Assembly: GCA_947501325.1 (NCBI GenBank)
Contig: CANMVC010000002.1
Coordinates: 434,001 to 498,000, forward strand
Reading direction: 5' to 3'
DNA from: an uncultured Sphingomonadaceae bacterium
GTDB lineage: Bacteria > Pseudomonadota > Alphaproteobacteria > Sphingomonadales > Sphingomonadaceae
DNA: 64,000 nt
Part shown: positions 15,321-24,513 of the stretch, in pieces
How positions within the stretch are numbered: the first letter of the stretch is position 1
Layout: every line of letters begins with the position of its first letter
Notes under the pieces: generated by a model
Database searches by the model: none
Told to the model about the DNA's origin: nothing
What the model saw: the letters and a program-made list of their open reading frames with translations, nothing else
Made by a program: the position numbers and the translations under genes

Positions 15321-16874
15321 CTATTCAGTCTTACTCGGCTTTGTTGTTCGCGGATTTTTTGAAACCCGTCGATACATAACCGATCCATCTTGCGGCTTGG
15401 CCTCGGATTTAGTCGGGCTTCGCTTTGCCTTCTTAGCTCCCTTGGCCGGTTTCGCGTCGCGAAGCTGTGCGAACGCTGTTTGAAGGCATTCTCGGAAAAA
15501 CTCAATGTCTGGCATTATTTTTCGGTCAGAAATGATGCTGAACGAAATAGTCCCGTGATAGCTGGGTGTGGCTATAAATAGCCCCATCCCGTTACCCAGC
15601 GGTCCCAAACCATATTGATGCGTCAATTTGGCGCCGTTCATATAAAGCTGAACCTGTGGCCCAGGCACGTTAGATACGAACAGATTGCTCACCTTCTGAG
15701 AAAAGCGCTCGCTATTCAAAACGCGGGCCACACCCGATAGGGTCGCTCCTGGAATATGCTTGGTAAGATCTGTCATAACCCTCGCACTAAGACCAGATTT
15801 TGCCGCCTTGGTCTCACGTGTGGTGTCTCTTATCGCTTCCAGACGCTCCAGCGGATCTGCAATATTTGACCAGATTTTGACCGTCATGGCCGATATATTC
15901 GTGCCGGGATTAGCTTCCTCGCCCGTTCGGCTCCGTGCATTGATCGGTGCGACCGCAACTAGAGATTCATCCGGTAGTTCTTTATGTTTGGTGAGATATT
16001 TCCGCAACGCACCACTACAGATAGCTAGCACCACATCGTTGATTGTCGCGCCATCAACCTTCAGGCGCATGGCCTTCAAGTCATCAAGCGGGAATGTAAC
16101 AGCCTCAAACATTTTGTGCGGAGAAACCGCACCATTAAATCGGGTTTCCGGAACCTTGCCCTCTCCACCTTCACCTCCACTAGCAATATTTTTCTGCGCA
16201 TTTTTTAAAATTGCCGGGGTCAGTTTTAACAGCGCTTGCGTCAACTTAACGGGCGATGTCACTGTGCTGTTGACGGCACGGCTCAGTATCTCCGCCGGCT
16301 CTGGAAGCGGTGCCATCTCCGATTCTTTCTTGGGCAGCGGAATCGCGGGCGTGCCTTTTGTATCAATATCAGAGATCGAGGCGAAGAAATGAGCTCCCGA
16401 AGTACCATCAATTGTAGAATGATGTATCCGGGTCATAATCGCATAGCTGCCCTTGGCAATGCCTTCGATATTGTCCAGGCCTTCAACGACATACATGTCC
16501 CAGAGAGGACGGTTCATATCCAAAGGTTTGCTATGATGACGCGCGACATGGATACAGAACTGACGCCAATCGCCTGGCTCCGGCAACCTGCTGTGAGAGA
16601 TATGCGCTTCCAGATCGAAATGTTCGTCTTCAACCCAATAGGGATGATCAATGTCTAGCGGAAGCCGGTAGAGCTTCCTTTTAAACATGGGCGAAACGAT
16701 CATCCGCTTTCGCATATGTTCAATAATGTCTTTGAACCTTACCTTGCCCCCCGGTGCTGAGGAAGGATCATAGATATAAACCGCCATGACGTGGGTTAAG
16801 TTATCTGGCGTCTGCATATAGACAAACTGCGCATCCTGCGCACTTAACTGATGGGGCTGCGGCTTGTCTGTCAT
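15321..16874 (-). CDS. Wax ester synthase / diacylglycerol acyltransferase (WS/DGAT)
   Basis: The ATG at 16874 is preferred because AAAGGA lies 7 nt upstream. An ATG at 16904 would overlap the plsB stop by 4 nt but has no visible ribosome-binding site. The 517-residue product carries the acyltransferase motif HHSTIDG (HHxxxDG, residues 151-157), the PLW motif at about 123, and the NDVVLA segment of bacterial WS/DGAT enzymes. It transfers an acyl group from acyl-CoA to diacylglycerol or a fatty alcohol. The C-terminus is basic and rich in Lys/Pro/Ser. Its neighbours supply acylated glycerol, so triacylglycerol is a likely product; wax ester formation would need a fatty acyl-CoA reductase not seen here. 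Confidence 0.94.
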   Translation of the reverse strand: MTDKPQPHQLSAQDAQFVYMQTPDNLTHVMAVYIYDPSSAPGGKVRFKDIIEHMRKRMIVSPMFKRKLYRLPLDIDHPYWVEDEHFDLEAHISHSRLPEPGDWRQFCIHVARHHSKPLDMNRPLWDMYVVEGLDNIEGIAKGSYAIMTRIHHSTIDGTSGAHFFASISDIDTKGTPAIPLPKKESEMAPLPEPAEILSRAVNSTVTSPVKLTQALLKLTPAILKNAQKNIASGGEGGEGKVPETRFNGAVSPHKMFEAVTFPLDDLKAMRLKVDGATINDVVLAICSGALRKYLTKHKELPDESLVAVAPINARSRTGEEANPGTNISAMTVKIWSNIADPLERLEAIRDTTRETKAAKSGLSARVMTDLTKHIPGATLSGVARVLNSERFSQKVSNLFVSNVPGPQVQLYMNGAKLTHQYGLGPLGNGMGLFIATPSYHGTISFSIISDRKIMPDIEFFRECLQTAFAQLRDAKPAKGAKKAKRSPTKSEAKPQDGSVMYRRVSKNPRTTKPSKTE

Positions 16875-16900
16875 AGGTGAGTCCTTTCCAATAGGCTCAT

Positions 16901-19246
16901 TCATTCAAAAATTTTGTCAGCGAGACTCAACACTTCCAAACGAGATTTTTCCATTCGCCGTGACAACGCTCGAAATTTGCGGAGCAATGCCCTACGCTTA
17001 ACGATTGTTTCTTCCGTGGTTTCACCAGTCAGACCCTGACTAGCCGCCATTTTAAAACCATTTTCAAACAAAATTTTACCGATGGAGGCTTCACTCGTAA
17101 TCCGCCTCAGCAGATAGGCTTGGCGTCCTTCTTTAAGAGCCTCTTCTACGCATGTTTTCTTGTCGATAGCCTGTCCTGGCTCAAGCCGAGATAATATATC
17201 CAGCACAACCGTGTAGGATTCAACGAACGGAAGAAAAACAGCGTGCCCGATGAGAGGTTGAAAGCGGTTTGTTAAACTTTTTAGCAATACCCCACCCTTT
17301 TCCAGCTTCATCTCCCAGTCCGGACATGAGCGGGTCAACTCGGCTTTAAGGTTCTTGCGATACTCTTTTTTGGGAGGGTAGAAAAATTCAAATTTGAACA
17401 GATCGCGCAAGCGTTCGGTTTCAGCCCAGAACACATCCTTGGGAACATCATCCTTGTTTTCCCTAGCCTTTAGCAAAGAAAGTTCAATGATGGCCTTATC
17501 AAGGAAATGGTGGATGATGGAATTACGATAGTAGCTCGCCAAGGGATGCTTTTCCGGCTGGATCGCATAGACTGTACTCGATCCTTGATCATAACGCACG
17601 AACAGGCCGCTATTGACCAGTGTATCAACAACTTTTTGAATACCCTCTAGGTTTTGAGTGGTCAGATCATCGCTGAACCTGATTTTGCGCTCTTGCGCCC
17701 ACTCAACAAAGAAATTGATGACAGCGCGCAACTCGTCGGCGGTCATGGCCCGCGGCGCAGTTCCCAGTAGGCTCAGGCACATTAAAGATGTCAGTGTGAG
17801 AGGTGTCGCACGATTGGCCTCAACCGCGACTTCGAATGCAATTTTGGAAAGTCCAATCCTGTCATCTGGCTCAGGCGCTTTTTCGACAATAACCGGCTTG
17901 CCAAAATCGACATAGACCTTACCCATCGGTTCACGCAGGCTGCGAAGGTAACCGATAAACCAGCTTAACGATTCCGCTTTCTTGGCTCGCCCCGTTTGCT
18001 CACTAGCATATTCCTCGACGTCGCGAATTAGATCAAAGCTGGTCACGACCGGAATGATGTGGACATTTTTTATGTCATTCACATTTGCGCTATCCATGAC
18101 ATATTTCAGCAAACCATAGCGTGGTGGCATAAGCTTTCCGAGCCGCGAGCGTGTGCCTTCGAAAGCCCAGGTCATAGGAAAACGCTTTTCCAGTAAATAA
18201 CTGACATAGTGTCGCAAAACGAGCTTGTAGACTGGGTTGTTTTCAAAACTACGGCGAATAAAAATCGTTCCAGCCCGGCGCAAAACAAAGCCCAAGCCAA
18301 AAAAGTCGAGATTGATACCACCAAAAACGTGCACCATCGGAAGATCGTTTTGATACGCCAGATCTGTCGGCGTCACACCATCGATATAGGTTTTATGGGT
18401 AAACAGCAGCAATGTTGGATGATCTCGCATTGTCTTGCGCAATCGAGCTAACTCGCTTTTCTTAAACACCACCTCATCTTCATAACCTTGAGACAGCATG
18501 AAACGATCAAGCTTTGCTTTCATATCAATGAAGAACGCACTCGGTCGAGCGATCAATTCCTTCATATATTTGCTGGCTTCTTCGTATAATGCCGCCTCTG
18601 GCTTATCGAGATCAGTTGCCAGCTCCGTCATTGCAGCCCGGAATTTCGGGCTTGTCCGCAACCCGTCAGCAACAAAACGCGGGACTTTGTAACGGCGTCC
18701 GCGAAGACCGCGTTCTTCGATATCGAGAACAAGGCCGGCTTGACGCACAACAAAACCAGCAAATTCGTGCTCATCATCGCTTTGAACTTGAACTGCATTT
18801 TGCTGCTCAAAACGCTGCCTCAGGTCGTTGATTGTTGCGGGTTGCCCCGTCAGGCAGTGCGCGCGGCGTTTATTGCGAAGCAAGATCGTACGCGCCCTAA
18901 AGCTGCCCGGTGTTCGCGGATCACCGAACAAAGCATGTCGCTTTTTGAGCGCACGGCTCTTTTCAAAATTGGGAATTCGCCAAGCGATGCGGACAGGTAT
19001 TACGAGAGTTTCTGGCTCAGCGTCGAGTTTTTGAATGAGCTCTTTCAATCGCAAACGCGCGCGTTCATCGGATATCGGAAGGCTGACCCAGTTGATTTGC
19101 CTTCCGGGACCTCCTTCGGCCAATGAGGTATGCAGCCAATCCAGCAGATAGCGGCGCTCAACACGATTACGCGCATCAATGACAAATAGCTTGGGCCCCT
19201 GTGTCAGCAGAGGAACCGCTTTCGCTATCGCCGCTGATTCATCCAT
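16901..19246 (-). CDS. plsB: Glycerol-3-phosphate 1-O-acyltransferase PlsB-like
   Basis: The 781-residue protein has PlsB length and the four acyltransferase blocks: HKTYID (the HX4D motif, H284-D289), LRRAGTIFIRRSF, FEGTRSRLGKLMPPRYG, and VHIIPVV. It puts the first acyl chain on glycerol 3-phosphate at the inner membrane, making lysophosphatidate. It starts 9 nt after the HAD-plsC stop and its stop overlaps an alternative upstream start of the WS/DGAT gene, so the three are almost certainly cotranscribed. The N-terminal 250 residues and the C-terminal 280 residues are the usual PlsB flanks. Confidence 0.94.
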   Translation of the reverse strand: MDESAAIAKAVPLLTQGPKLFVIDARNRVERRYLLDWLHTSLAEGGPGRQINWVSLPISDERARLRLKELIQKLDAEPETLVIPVRIAWRIPNFEKSRALKKRHALFGDPRTPGSFRARTILLRNKRRAHCLTGQPATINDLRQRFEQQNAVQVQSDDEHEFAGFVVRQAGLVLDIEERGLRGRRYKVPRFVADGLRTSPKFRAAMTELATDLDKPEAALYEEASKYMKELIARPSAFFIDMKAKLDRFMLSQGYEDEVVFKKSELARLRKTMRDHPTLLLFTHKTYIDGVTPTDLAYQNDLPMVHVFGGINLDFFGLGFVLRRAGTIFIRRSFENNPVYKLVLRHYVSYLLEKRFPMTWAFEGTRSRLGKLMPPRYGLLKYVMDSANVNDIKNVHIIPVVTSFDLIRDVEEYASEQTGRAKKAESLSWFIGYLRSLREPMGKVYVDFGKPVIVEKAPEPDDRIGLSKIAFEVAVEANRATPLTLTSLMCLSLLGTAPRAMTADELRAVINFFVEWAQERKIRFSDDLTTQNLEGIQKVVDTLVNSGLFVRYDQGSSTVYAIQPEKHPLASYYRNSIIHHFLDKAIIELSLLKARENKDDVPKDVFWAETERLRDLFKFEFFYPPKKEYRKNLKAELTRSCPDWEMKLEKGGVLLKSLTNRFQPLIGHAVFLPFVESYTVVLDILSRLEPGQAIDKKTCVEEALKEGRQAYLLRRITSEASIGKILFENGFKMAASQGLTGETTEETIVKRRALLRKFRALSRRMEKSRLEVLSLADKIFE

Positions 19247-19255
19247 TCTGCCTCA

Positions 19256-21043
19256 CTATTTTTCCGACACTGCTGGTTTCTTTAGCGGTGCCTTCCGAGA
19301 TATTGTTTTTTTTGCCGCCGGTTTTTTTGTGGCTGATGCTTTGGATGCAGCAGGCTTCCGTGCAGGCTTTTTCGCAGCAGCAGAACGGCTGCTTGCCTTC
19401 GCCGCAGTCGCGGTTTTTGCGACGACAGGCTTTTTCCGTGGCGTGGTCTTCTTGGTGGCGGGAGTAGCCTTCTTGGTGGCTGGAGCCGTCTTTTTCGCAG
19501 CAACTTTGGTCGCGGTTTTCCCAGCTTTTGCTCTTACTGGAGTGGTTTGCTTCACATTAGCCTGCCGCGGCGACTTGGCCACCGCTTCGGCCACTTCGGC
19601 CATGGCAGCATCTTCATCACTCTGCCCCAGTGCTTTGAGGAACATCCCTCGAACCTCGGCCACATGCTCGTTCAAAGTTGCTTTTTTCCATTTACTCGTA
19701 TCGACGGGCGGCAAGATATCGACCTTCACGGTAGCTGATCGCATCACAAATTCATTTTTCGGCGCCACGTCGCCCGCATTATGAATAACCACCGGAACCA
19801 TAGGCACTCCTGCCTGCATGGCGAGGTGGAATGCACCTTTCTTGAACGGACCTATTCTGGGTGACAGAGTACGCGTGCCTTCGGGGGCAATACAGATCGA
19901 CTTTCTGTCAATTTGTATTGCATCTACAAGCGGTTCCATCGCTTTGATCGCATTACGTCCATCGGCCCTGTCAACAAACACGGTCCCGGCCATCTCCATG
20001 ACCTTACCGATTATCGGGGTATCCTTAACTTCTTTCTTTGCGATCCCGCCCACGTCTTTACGCACCAGTTTTGCCATAATCATGACATCGGCTTTGCTCT
20101 GATGATTAAAGACAAAAATGCAGGGTCTGTTCACCCACAAGTTTTCTTCTCCGCTCACATCCAGCTCAACGCCGGTCAGGGCGGTGGCAATATCGCCAAA
20201 CAGACCGGTTGAGAAATTAGTTGCCTCACGCTGCGAACCAGTTAGCGCCCAGATAGGGAGCCCTGCAACAAAAGAGGTGACCAGCGATCCGGTTGCGTAA
20301 ATGGTCCGCAGATAATCAACCGGCTTACCCTGCCCGCGGCTATCAAATTTCTGCAGCGGCCAGCCGCGTTCTTTCGCAACTTCTGTAAGCTTATTATTGG
20401 GATTGAGCGGACGCGGGTTGCCGACCCGTTCCAGTAATTCGATGTCATCGTAGCTATCCGAATAAAAATAGCTCTTTTTGAGATCTAGATCATATTCATT
20501 TGCCAGCTTTTCGGCAGCAATGACTTTGCCTTCGCCAAAACAAAGGGGACGAATGATATTCCCTGTAAACTCACCATTCTCAACCTCATATTGAGAACAT
20601 AGCACATGCTCGATGTTCAAATCACGTGCGGTGGGCTCAATCTGGTAAATCGTCGCCGACGAGACAATCGCGACTGTATGACCTTTTGCCATATGCGCCT
20701 CAATCAGGTCTCGTGATTCTGGATATACTTTTCGCGCTATATGCTTTTGATACAGCTCTTCTCCAAATTCAAAATAGCTATCTTCGGTGACACCTTTCAT
20801 GAATTTGGATGCCGCCATCATCAGGCCAGAAAAGCCCATGCTACCCATGCTATATTGTGCCATGACATTGGCCGTCTCGACCAATTCTTCCGCGGTCATT
20901 TCGCGGCGCTTAATCTTTTCCCACAACATCGCAGTCGCTGAATAACCGGCTATGATCGTGCCATCAAAATCAAACAGCGCAGCAATATGCGGCCCTTCAG
21001 GCGCGCTCAGAACATCCTGTAGATGCGAATCCCGATCAGCCAT
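19256..21043 (-). CDS. HAD phosphatase-PlsC acyltransferase fusion with histone-like basic tail
   Basis: The start at 21043 follows GAGGGA by about 5 nt; an open frame upstream to 21277 looks like leader. The 595-residue product begins with a SerB-type HAD domain (D25 and D27 in LFDFDGTII, then IVSSAT and FYSDSYDDIELL). A 1-acyl-glycerol-3-phosphate acyltransferase domain follows, with NHQSKAD (H314, D319), the VFVDRADG segment and PEGTRT (388-392). From about 490 the tail is Lys/Ala/Pro/Thr-rich with repeated KKP/AKK units, like histone H1. PlsC makes phosphatidate; the HAD part might dephosphorylate a lipid phosphate, giving diacylglycerol for the DGAT. HAD-PlsC fusions are known in mycobacteria; the tail is the odd part here. 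It heads the lipid gene series. Confidence 0.9.
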   Translation of the reverse strand: MADRDSHLQDVLSAPEGPHIAALFDFDGTIIAGYSATAMLWEKIKRREMTAEELVETANVMAQYSMGSMGFSGLMMAASKFMKGVTEDSYFEFGEELYQKHIARKVYPESRDLIEAHMAKGHTVAIVSSATIYQIEPTARDLNIEHVLCSQYEVENGEFTGNIIRPLCFGEGKVIAAEKLANEYDLDLKKSYFYSDSYDDIELLERVGNPRPLNPNNKLTEVAKERGWPLQKFDSRGQGKPVDYLRTIYATGSLVTSFVAGLPIWALTGSQREATNFSTGLFGDIATALTGVELDVSGEENLWVNRPCIFVFNHQSKADVMIMAKLVRKDVGGIAKKEVKDTPIIGKVMEMAGTVFVDRADGRNAIKAMEPLVDAIQIDRKSICIAPEGTRTLSPRIGPFKKGAFHLAMQAGVPMVPVVIHNAGDVAPKNEFVMRSATVKVDILPPVDTSKWKKATLNEHVAEVRGMFLKALGQSDEDAAMAEVAEAVAKSPRQANVKQTTPVRAKAGKTATKVAAKKTAPATKKATPATKKTTPRKKPVVAKTATAAKASSRSAAAKKPARKPAASKASATKKPAAKKTISRKAPLKKPAVSEK

Positions 21044-21396
21044 ACTATCCCTCAAATCATCTTGGCCCCCGTGGCCAAAAGCTATCCTGCCAAAAAAACG
21101 TAGTGTTTCACAGTCTTTATTGGTTCCAAGCCACATAAAGCCACTATTAAAAGCCTCATGTCCAGATTTGAACCAATGGCTGCTCATAGGATTCCTGCTC
21201 AGAATGTTAGAAAAAACGAAGAAAATCTTATGAAATCTGCTTGTTAGAAGCTCGCTAGACGGGTCATCTGAAAACAAATTGGCCAGAAATCTGCCCGCTT
21301 TTTTGGTTACATTGTTATTAATCCATCTTTTTGCGCGCTGGTTAACAAACGCTCCCTATTTCATTCATCATAAGTTCGTGGGTGAACGGGGAACAA
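21044..21396. other. 353-bp divergent intergenic region
   Basis: This separates the leftward HAD-plsC gene from the rightward subtilase gene. It is AT-rich and contains a partial open frame that merely extends the HAD-plsC frame to 21277, without a supporting ribosome-binding site. It presumably holds both promoters; I cannot place boxes with confidence. Confidence 0.4.
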
Positions 21397-24300
21397 ATGA
21401 AACGACCATCTAACTATCGCTCTAGCAAATTAGCTATTGCAACGATAATGTTCGGGACGGCAATGCCTACCTTGGCGCAGACCATCGACCCTGCCGAGGA
21501 AGCACCGATCGCTGGGGCAATCGGGCAGACGGAAGCTTCTGTTCAATCGGCAGATCGCGATTTACGGCCTATTGTTCCCATGGGCGGCAGCATCGATCCT
21601 TTCTCAGGTACCATCGACCCCTTCTCGGGTTCGCTCGATCCCTTTAGCGGTTCAATTGATCCTTTCGCTGGTAATATAAATCCCTTCGAAGGCAATATCG
21701 ATCCGTTCTCGGGCAATCTAAATCCATTTCATGGCGAAATCCGTGCTCTATGGGGCGCTATTGACCCATTTGGCGGGAATCTTGACCCCTTTGCTGGGAA
21801 TGTGGACCCATTTGCTGGCAATGTTGATCCTTTTTACGGGAATCTTGATCCATTTGAGGGCCAGATCGATCCACTTTCAGGCGCGGTTCTGCCCAGCTAT
21901 ATAGAAACAAACAACTTCTGGCACAGCTTTGGTGCGACTTGGAGAGAAACCAATTTGCAGCTGAACGATATTGCTCAAAATGGTAATACGGACAACAAAA
22001 GGAATGCTCTCGAAAGCGAGATTAACAGCTTGATCAATCAGTCCAAAAGCGTCTGGGGCACCGCTGTTGAGAACCGCACCGGACAATCTTTTGAAACCGG
22101 TTTTCTGAATCCACTGCTGGCAAAATTTGGTATCGGCGGGAACCGTGTTTGGGGTTTCCGATCGCTAAGCCAAGCGCAGCGCGCGCAACTGGTTAGCGAA
22201 TGGTATGATGGATTGATGGAATTCAACGGCCGTGACCATGTTGATCATTGGATGAAAACCATCAACTGGACGCCCGAGCTGACAAAGATTCAGGGCAGCG
22301 GAGCGGACAGCGTGATCGGTATTTTGGATTCTTCCATAGTCAATGACCCGGATCTAGAGGGCAATGTCTTCCATTCGGGTGGTTATCAAGCCCATGTTGG
22401 CGGACACGGAACCGGCGTCGCCAGTCTCTTGATCGCCGATCATGATGGCCGCGGCGTAATGGGTATTGCGCCTAATGCCTCGGTAGCGACGTATAATCCT
22501 TTTGATGCAACAGGTAGCGCTTCGTGGGATGATATCCGCACGGGCATCGTTTCCCTTAAAAGCGCAAACGCCAGTGTCATCAACATGTCGTTAGGCGTGT
22601 CTGGTTGGACACTGCACCCAGAATGGAATAGTGTTTTCAATGACGTGGCAGGAAGCACCAAGAATACTGTTTTCGTCATCGCAGCTGGCAATGATGGGCT
22701 AACCCAAACGCAGGATATTGAGTGGAAAGCCGTCAAAGATACGGGGTTAATCGTCGTTGGTTCGATTGATCCGATAGGCAATATCTCTGGCATATCAAAC
22801 CGCCCAGGTTCGACCTGCCTACTAGAAAACGGTGTTTGCGGAAACAATAGGCATCTGCGTAATCGATTCATCGTAGCGCCAGGCGAGCTTATCTTGCTGG
22901 CCGATGGCGAAGGCGGCGTCACACGCCGGTCCGGAACATCATTCGCGGCTCCATTGGTGTCGGGCTCCATCACATTGTTACATGATCGCTGGCCTTGGCT
23001 TGCTGAGCATCCTGAAGAAACGGTTCGTATAATCCTGGATTCTGCTAAAGATTTAGGCGCTCCTGGCACTGATGATGTCTATGGTGTCGGTTTGTTGGAC
23101 GTGGAAGCATCGCAATCACCGCTCGATTTCAATTCACTAGAATTTTACGAATATCGCGCTGGCAAGAAATTGAAACACAACGCTATTGATCTGCAAAAAA
23201 GCGGGATCGGCTCAACATGGAATGCCGAAGGCGTTTTCCTGACCATGTTTGAGAAAGTTGGTGACACGCACCGCGACTTTGTTGTGCCTTTTTCAAATCA
23301 ACTCATCGGCCAAAAATCTAGTGTCACGGGATCCAGCGAATATTTCCAGTCCTATATAACCGATCGGTTTGTTGACTGGTCGACTAACGGCCTGACATCA
23401 ACACCGGCAGCCGGCGGGTTTACCGACATTGCGAGCTATGCCAGCCCGAAACGGGACGGCTGGAATTTCGCTATCTCATCGAGCAATCCGACCCGTTATC
23501 TAACCAACGGCCGTCAGGGAGAAGTACCGCATAGCGCCGTAAAATTTGGCGATTCTGCTGGAAGATTTTCATTGAATGCAGGCTATGGCCAAGGGGCCAT
23601 TGCATTGCTCGGCCAGCAATCTTTTGGTCTGACATCTGATTATGATACGGCGACTGGTGGCCTAAACCCTGTACTGGGATTAGCTTCAGGCGGCAGTTTT
23701 CTCGACGCAGAATTTGCAATTGCCAAGAATACGACCGTTGCATTCGGCTTGACCAACCATCGCCTGGATCATTCCGAAAATCGGGCACTTACAGAGGCTG
23801 AACGCGCGCAATTGAGGGGTGCAAAAGACTATCGAGCCAGCGCTTTCAACCTGCGGATGACTCATAAGCCTTTAAAAGCCGCAACGATAAGTGTCAGCTT
23901 TGCTTCTTTGCACGAAAAGGACGGCCTATTGGGTGTTCAGTCCGCCCTGGAAAAAGATCTACGGCACGGTTCGAACAGCCGGACAATGACGCTTGGCGCC
24001 AGCTTTGATTTGCCACATGGTATAAACATCGCTGCATCGGCCACGGCTGCAATGACCAAATCAAACGGCGGTATTGACCAGAATCTGCGAACCAACGGGA
24101 ATGTTAGAAGTTCCGCTTATGCATTCTCGATCGGCAAGCAGGGACTCATGCGTAAAAATGATCGTTTGCGGTTATCCTTTACCCAGCCACTGCACGTCGA
24201 AAATGGCACCTTGGAATATAGCGCTGTTGAAGTGATTAATCGGTCTACAGGTGAGATCGGTTCGGTCATGCGGGACTTTAGCATAGCAGATAAAAACCGA

Positions 24301-24444
24301 CGGTTCACCGGAGAATTCCTCTATGCTACGCCAGTAATGGAAAGCGGAGAACTATCCTTCTTTGGACGCGCGCAATATGATGCCTCTCCACGGAAAAACG
24401 TTAACGAAATAATAGCAGGTGGCATGCTAAGTATCCCATTCTAA
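21397..24444 (+). CDS. Secreted S8 (subtilisin-like) serine protease with heptad repeats and autotransporter-like C-terminus
   Basis: The start at 21397 has GGGGA about 5 nt upstream and exposes a signal peptide (residues 1-28, cleavage likely after TLAQ). Residues 64-161 are 14 tandem heptapeptides of the form G-N/S-I/L/V-D-P-F-x. The subtilase domain follows with D311 in GILDSSI, H337 in GGHGTGVAS, the oxyanion Asn in AAGNDG, and S515 in RSGTSFAAP. The Asp motif has Ser where Gly is usual. The last 300 or so residues alternate polar and hydrophobic residues and end in a terminal Phe, as in autotransporter barrels. An outer-membrane-anchored or self-secreted protease is inferred. The gene is 1015 codons long and stands apart from its neighbours. 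Confidence 0.9.
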   Translation: MKRPSNYRSSKLAIATIMFGTAMPTLAQTIDPAEEAPIAGAIGQTEASVQSADRDLRPIVPMGGSIDPFSGTIDPFSGSLDPFSGSIDPFAGNINPFEGNIDPFSGNLNPFHGEIRALWGAIDPFGGNLDPFAGNVDPFAGNVDPFYGNLDPFEGQIDPLSGAVLPSYIETNNFWHSFGATWRETNLQLNDIAQNGNTDNKRNALESEINSLINQSKSVWGTAVENRTGQSFETGFLNPLLAKFGIGGNRVWGFRSLSQAQRAQLVSEWYDGLMEFNGRDHVDHWMKTINWTPELTKIQGSGADSVIGILDSSIVNDPDLEGNVFHSGGYQAHVGGHGTGVASLLIADHDGRGVMGIAPNASVATYNPFDATGSASWDDIRTGIVSLKSANASVINMSLGVSGWTLHPEWNSVFNDVAGSTKNTVFVIAAGNDGLTQTQDIEWKAVKDTGLIVVGSIDPIGNISGISNRPGSTCLLENGVCGNNRHLRNRFIVAPGELILLADGEGGVTRRSGTSFAAPLVSGSITLLHDRWPWLAEHPEETVRIILDSAKDLGAPGTDDVYGVGLLDVEASQSPLDFNSLEFYEYRAGKKLKHNAIDLQKSGIGSTWNAEGVFLTMFEKVGDTHRDFVVPFSNQLIGQKSSVTGSSEYFQSYITDRFVDWSTNGLTSTPAAGGFTDIASYASPKRDGWNFAISSSNPTRYLTNGRQGEVPHSAVKFGDSAGRFSLNAGYGQGAIALLGQQSFGLTSDYDTATGGLNPVLGLASGGSFLDAEFAIAKNTTVAFGLTNHRLDHSENRALTEAERAQLRGAKDYRASAFNLRMTHKPLKAATISVSFASLHEKDGLLGVQSALEKDLRHGSNSRTMTLGASFDLPHGINIAASATAAMTKSNGGIDQNLRTNGNVRSSAYAFSIGKQGLMRKNDRLRLSFTQPLHVENGTLEYSAVEVINRSTGEIGSVMRDFSIADKNRRFTGEFLYATPVMESGELSFFGRAQYDASPRKNVNEIIAGGMLSIPF
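21586..21879 (+). repeat. 14 tandem 21-bp units encoding DPF heptapeptides
   Basis: Each 21-bp unit encodes one heptapeptide of the type GNIDPFS. Thirteen units keep the pattern, with Asp/Asn-Pro-Phe/Leu, and one (around 21739-21759) reads EIRALW instead. The DNA units differ at many synonymous positions, so the repeat is old and held at protein level rather than a recent expansion. Confidence 0.9.
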
Positions 24445-24513
24445 ATGGTTTATCGGGGATTGAATACATGACCATATTCATTCCTGACTGGCCAATATGC
24501 GCAGGTGGGGCTT

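Noticed and set aside
15760-16392. 210-codon rightward frame
   Set aside because: It is antisense to the WS/DGAT gene, whose catalytic motifs are intact; the frame is a by-product of its codon use.
22440-23069. 209-codon leftward frame
   Set aside because: It is antisense to the subtilase catalytic domain, with no independent support.
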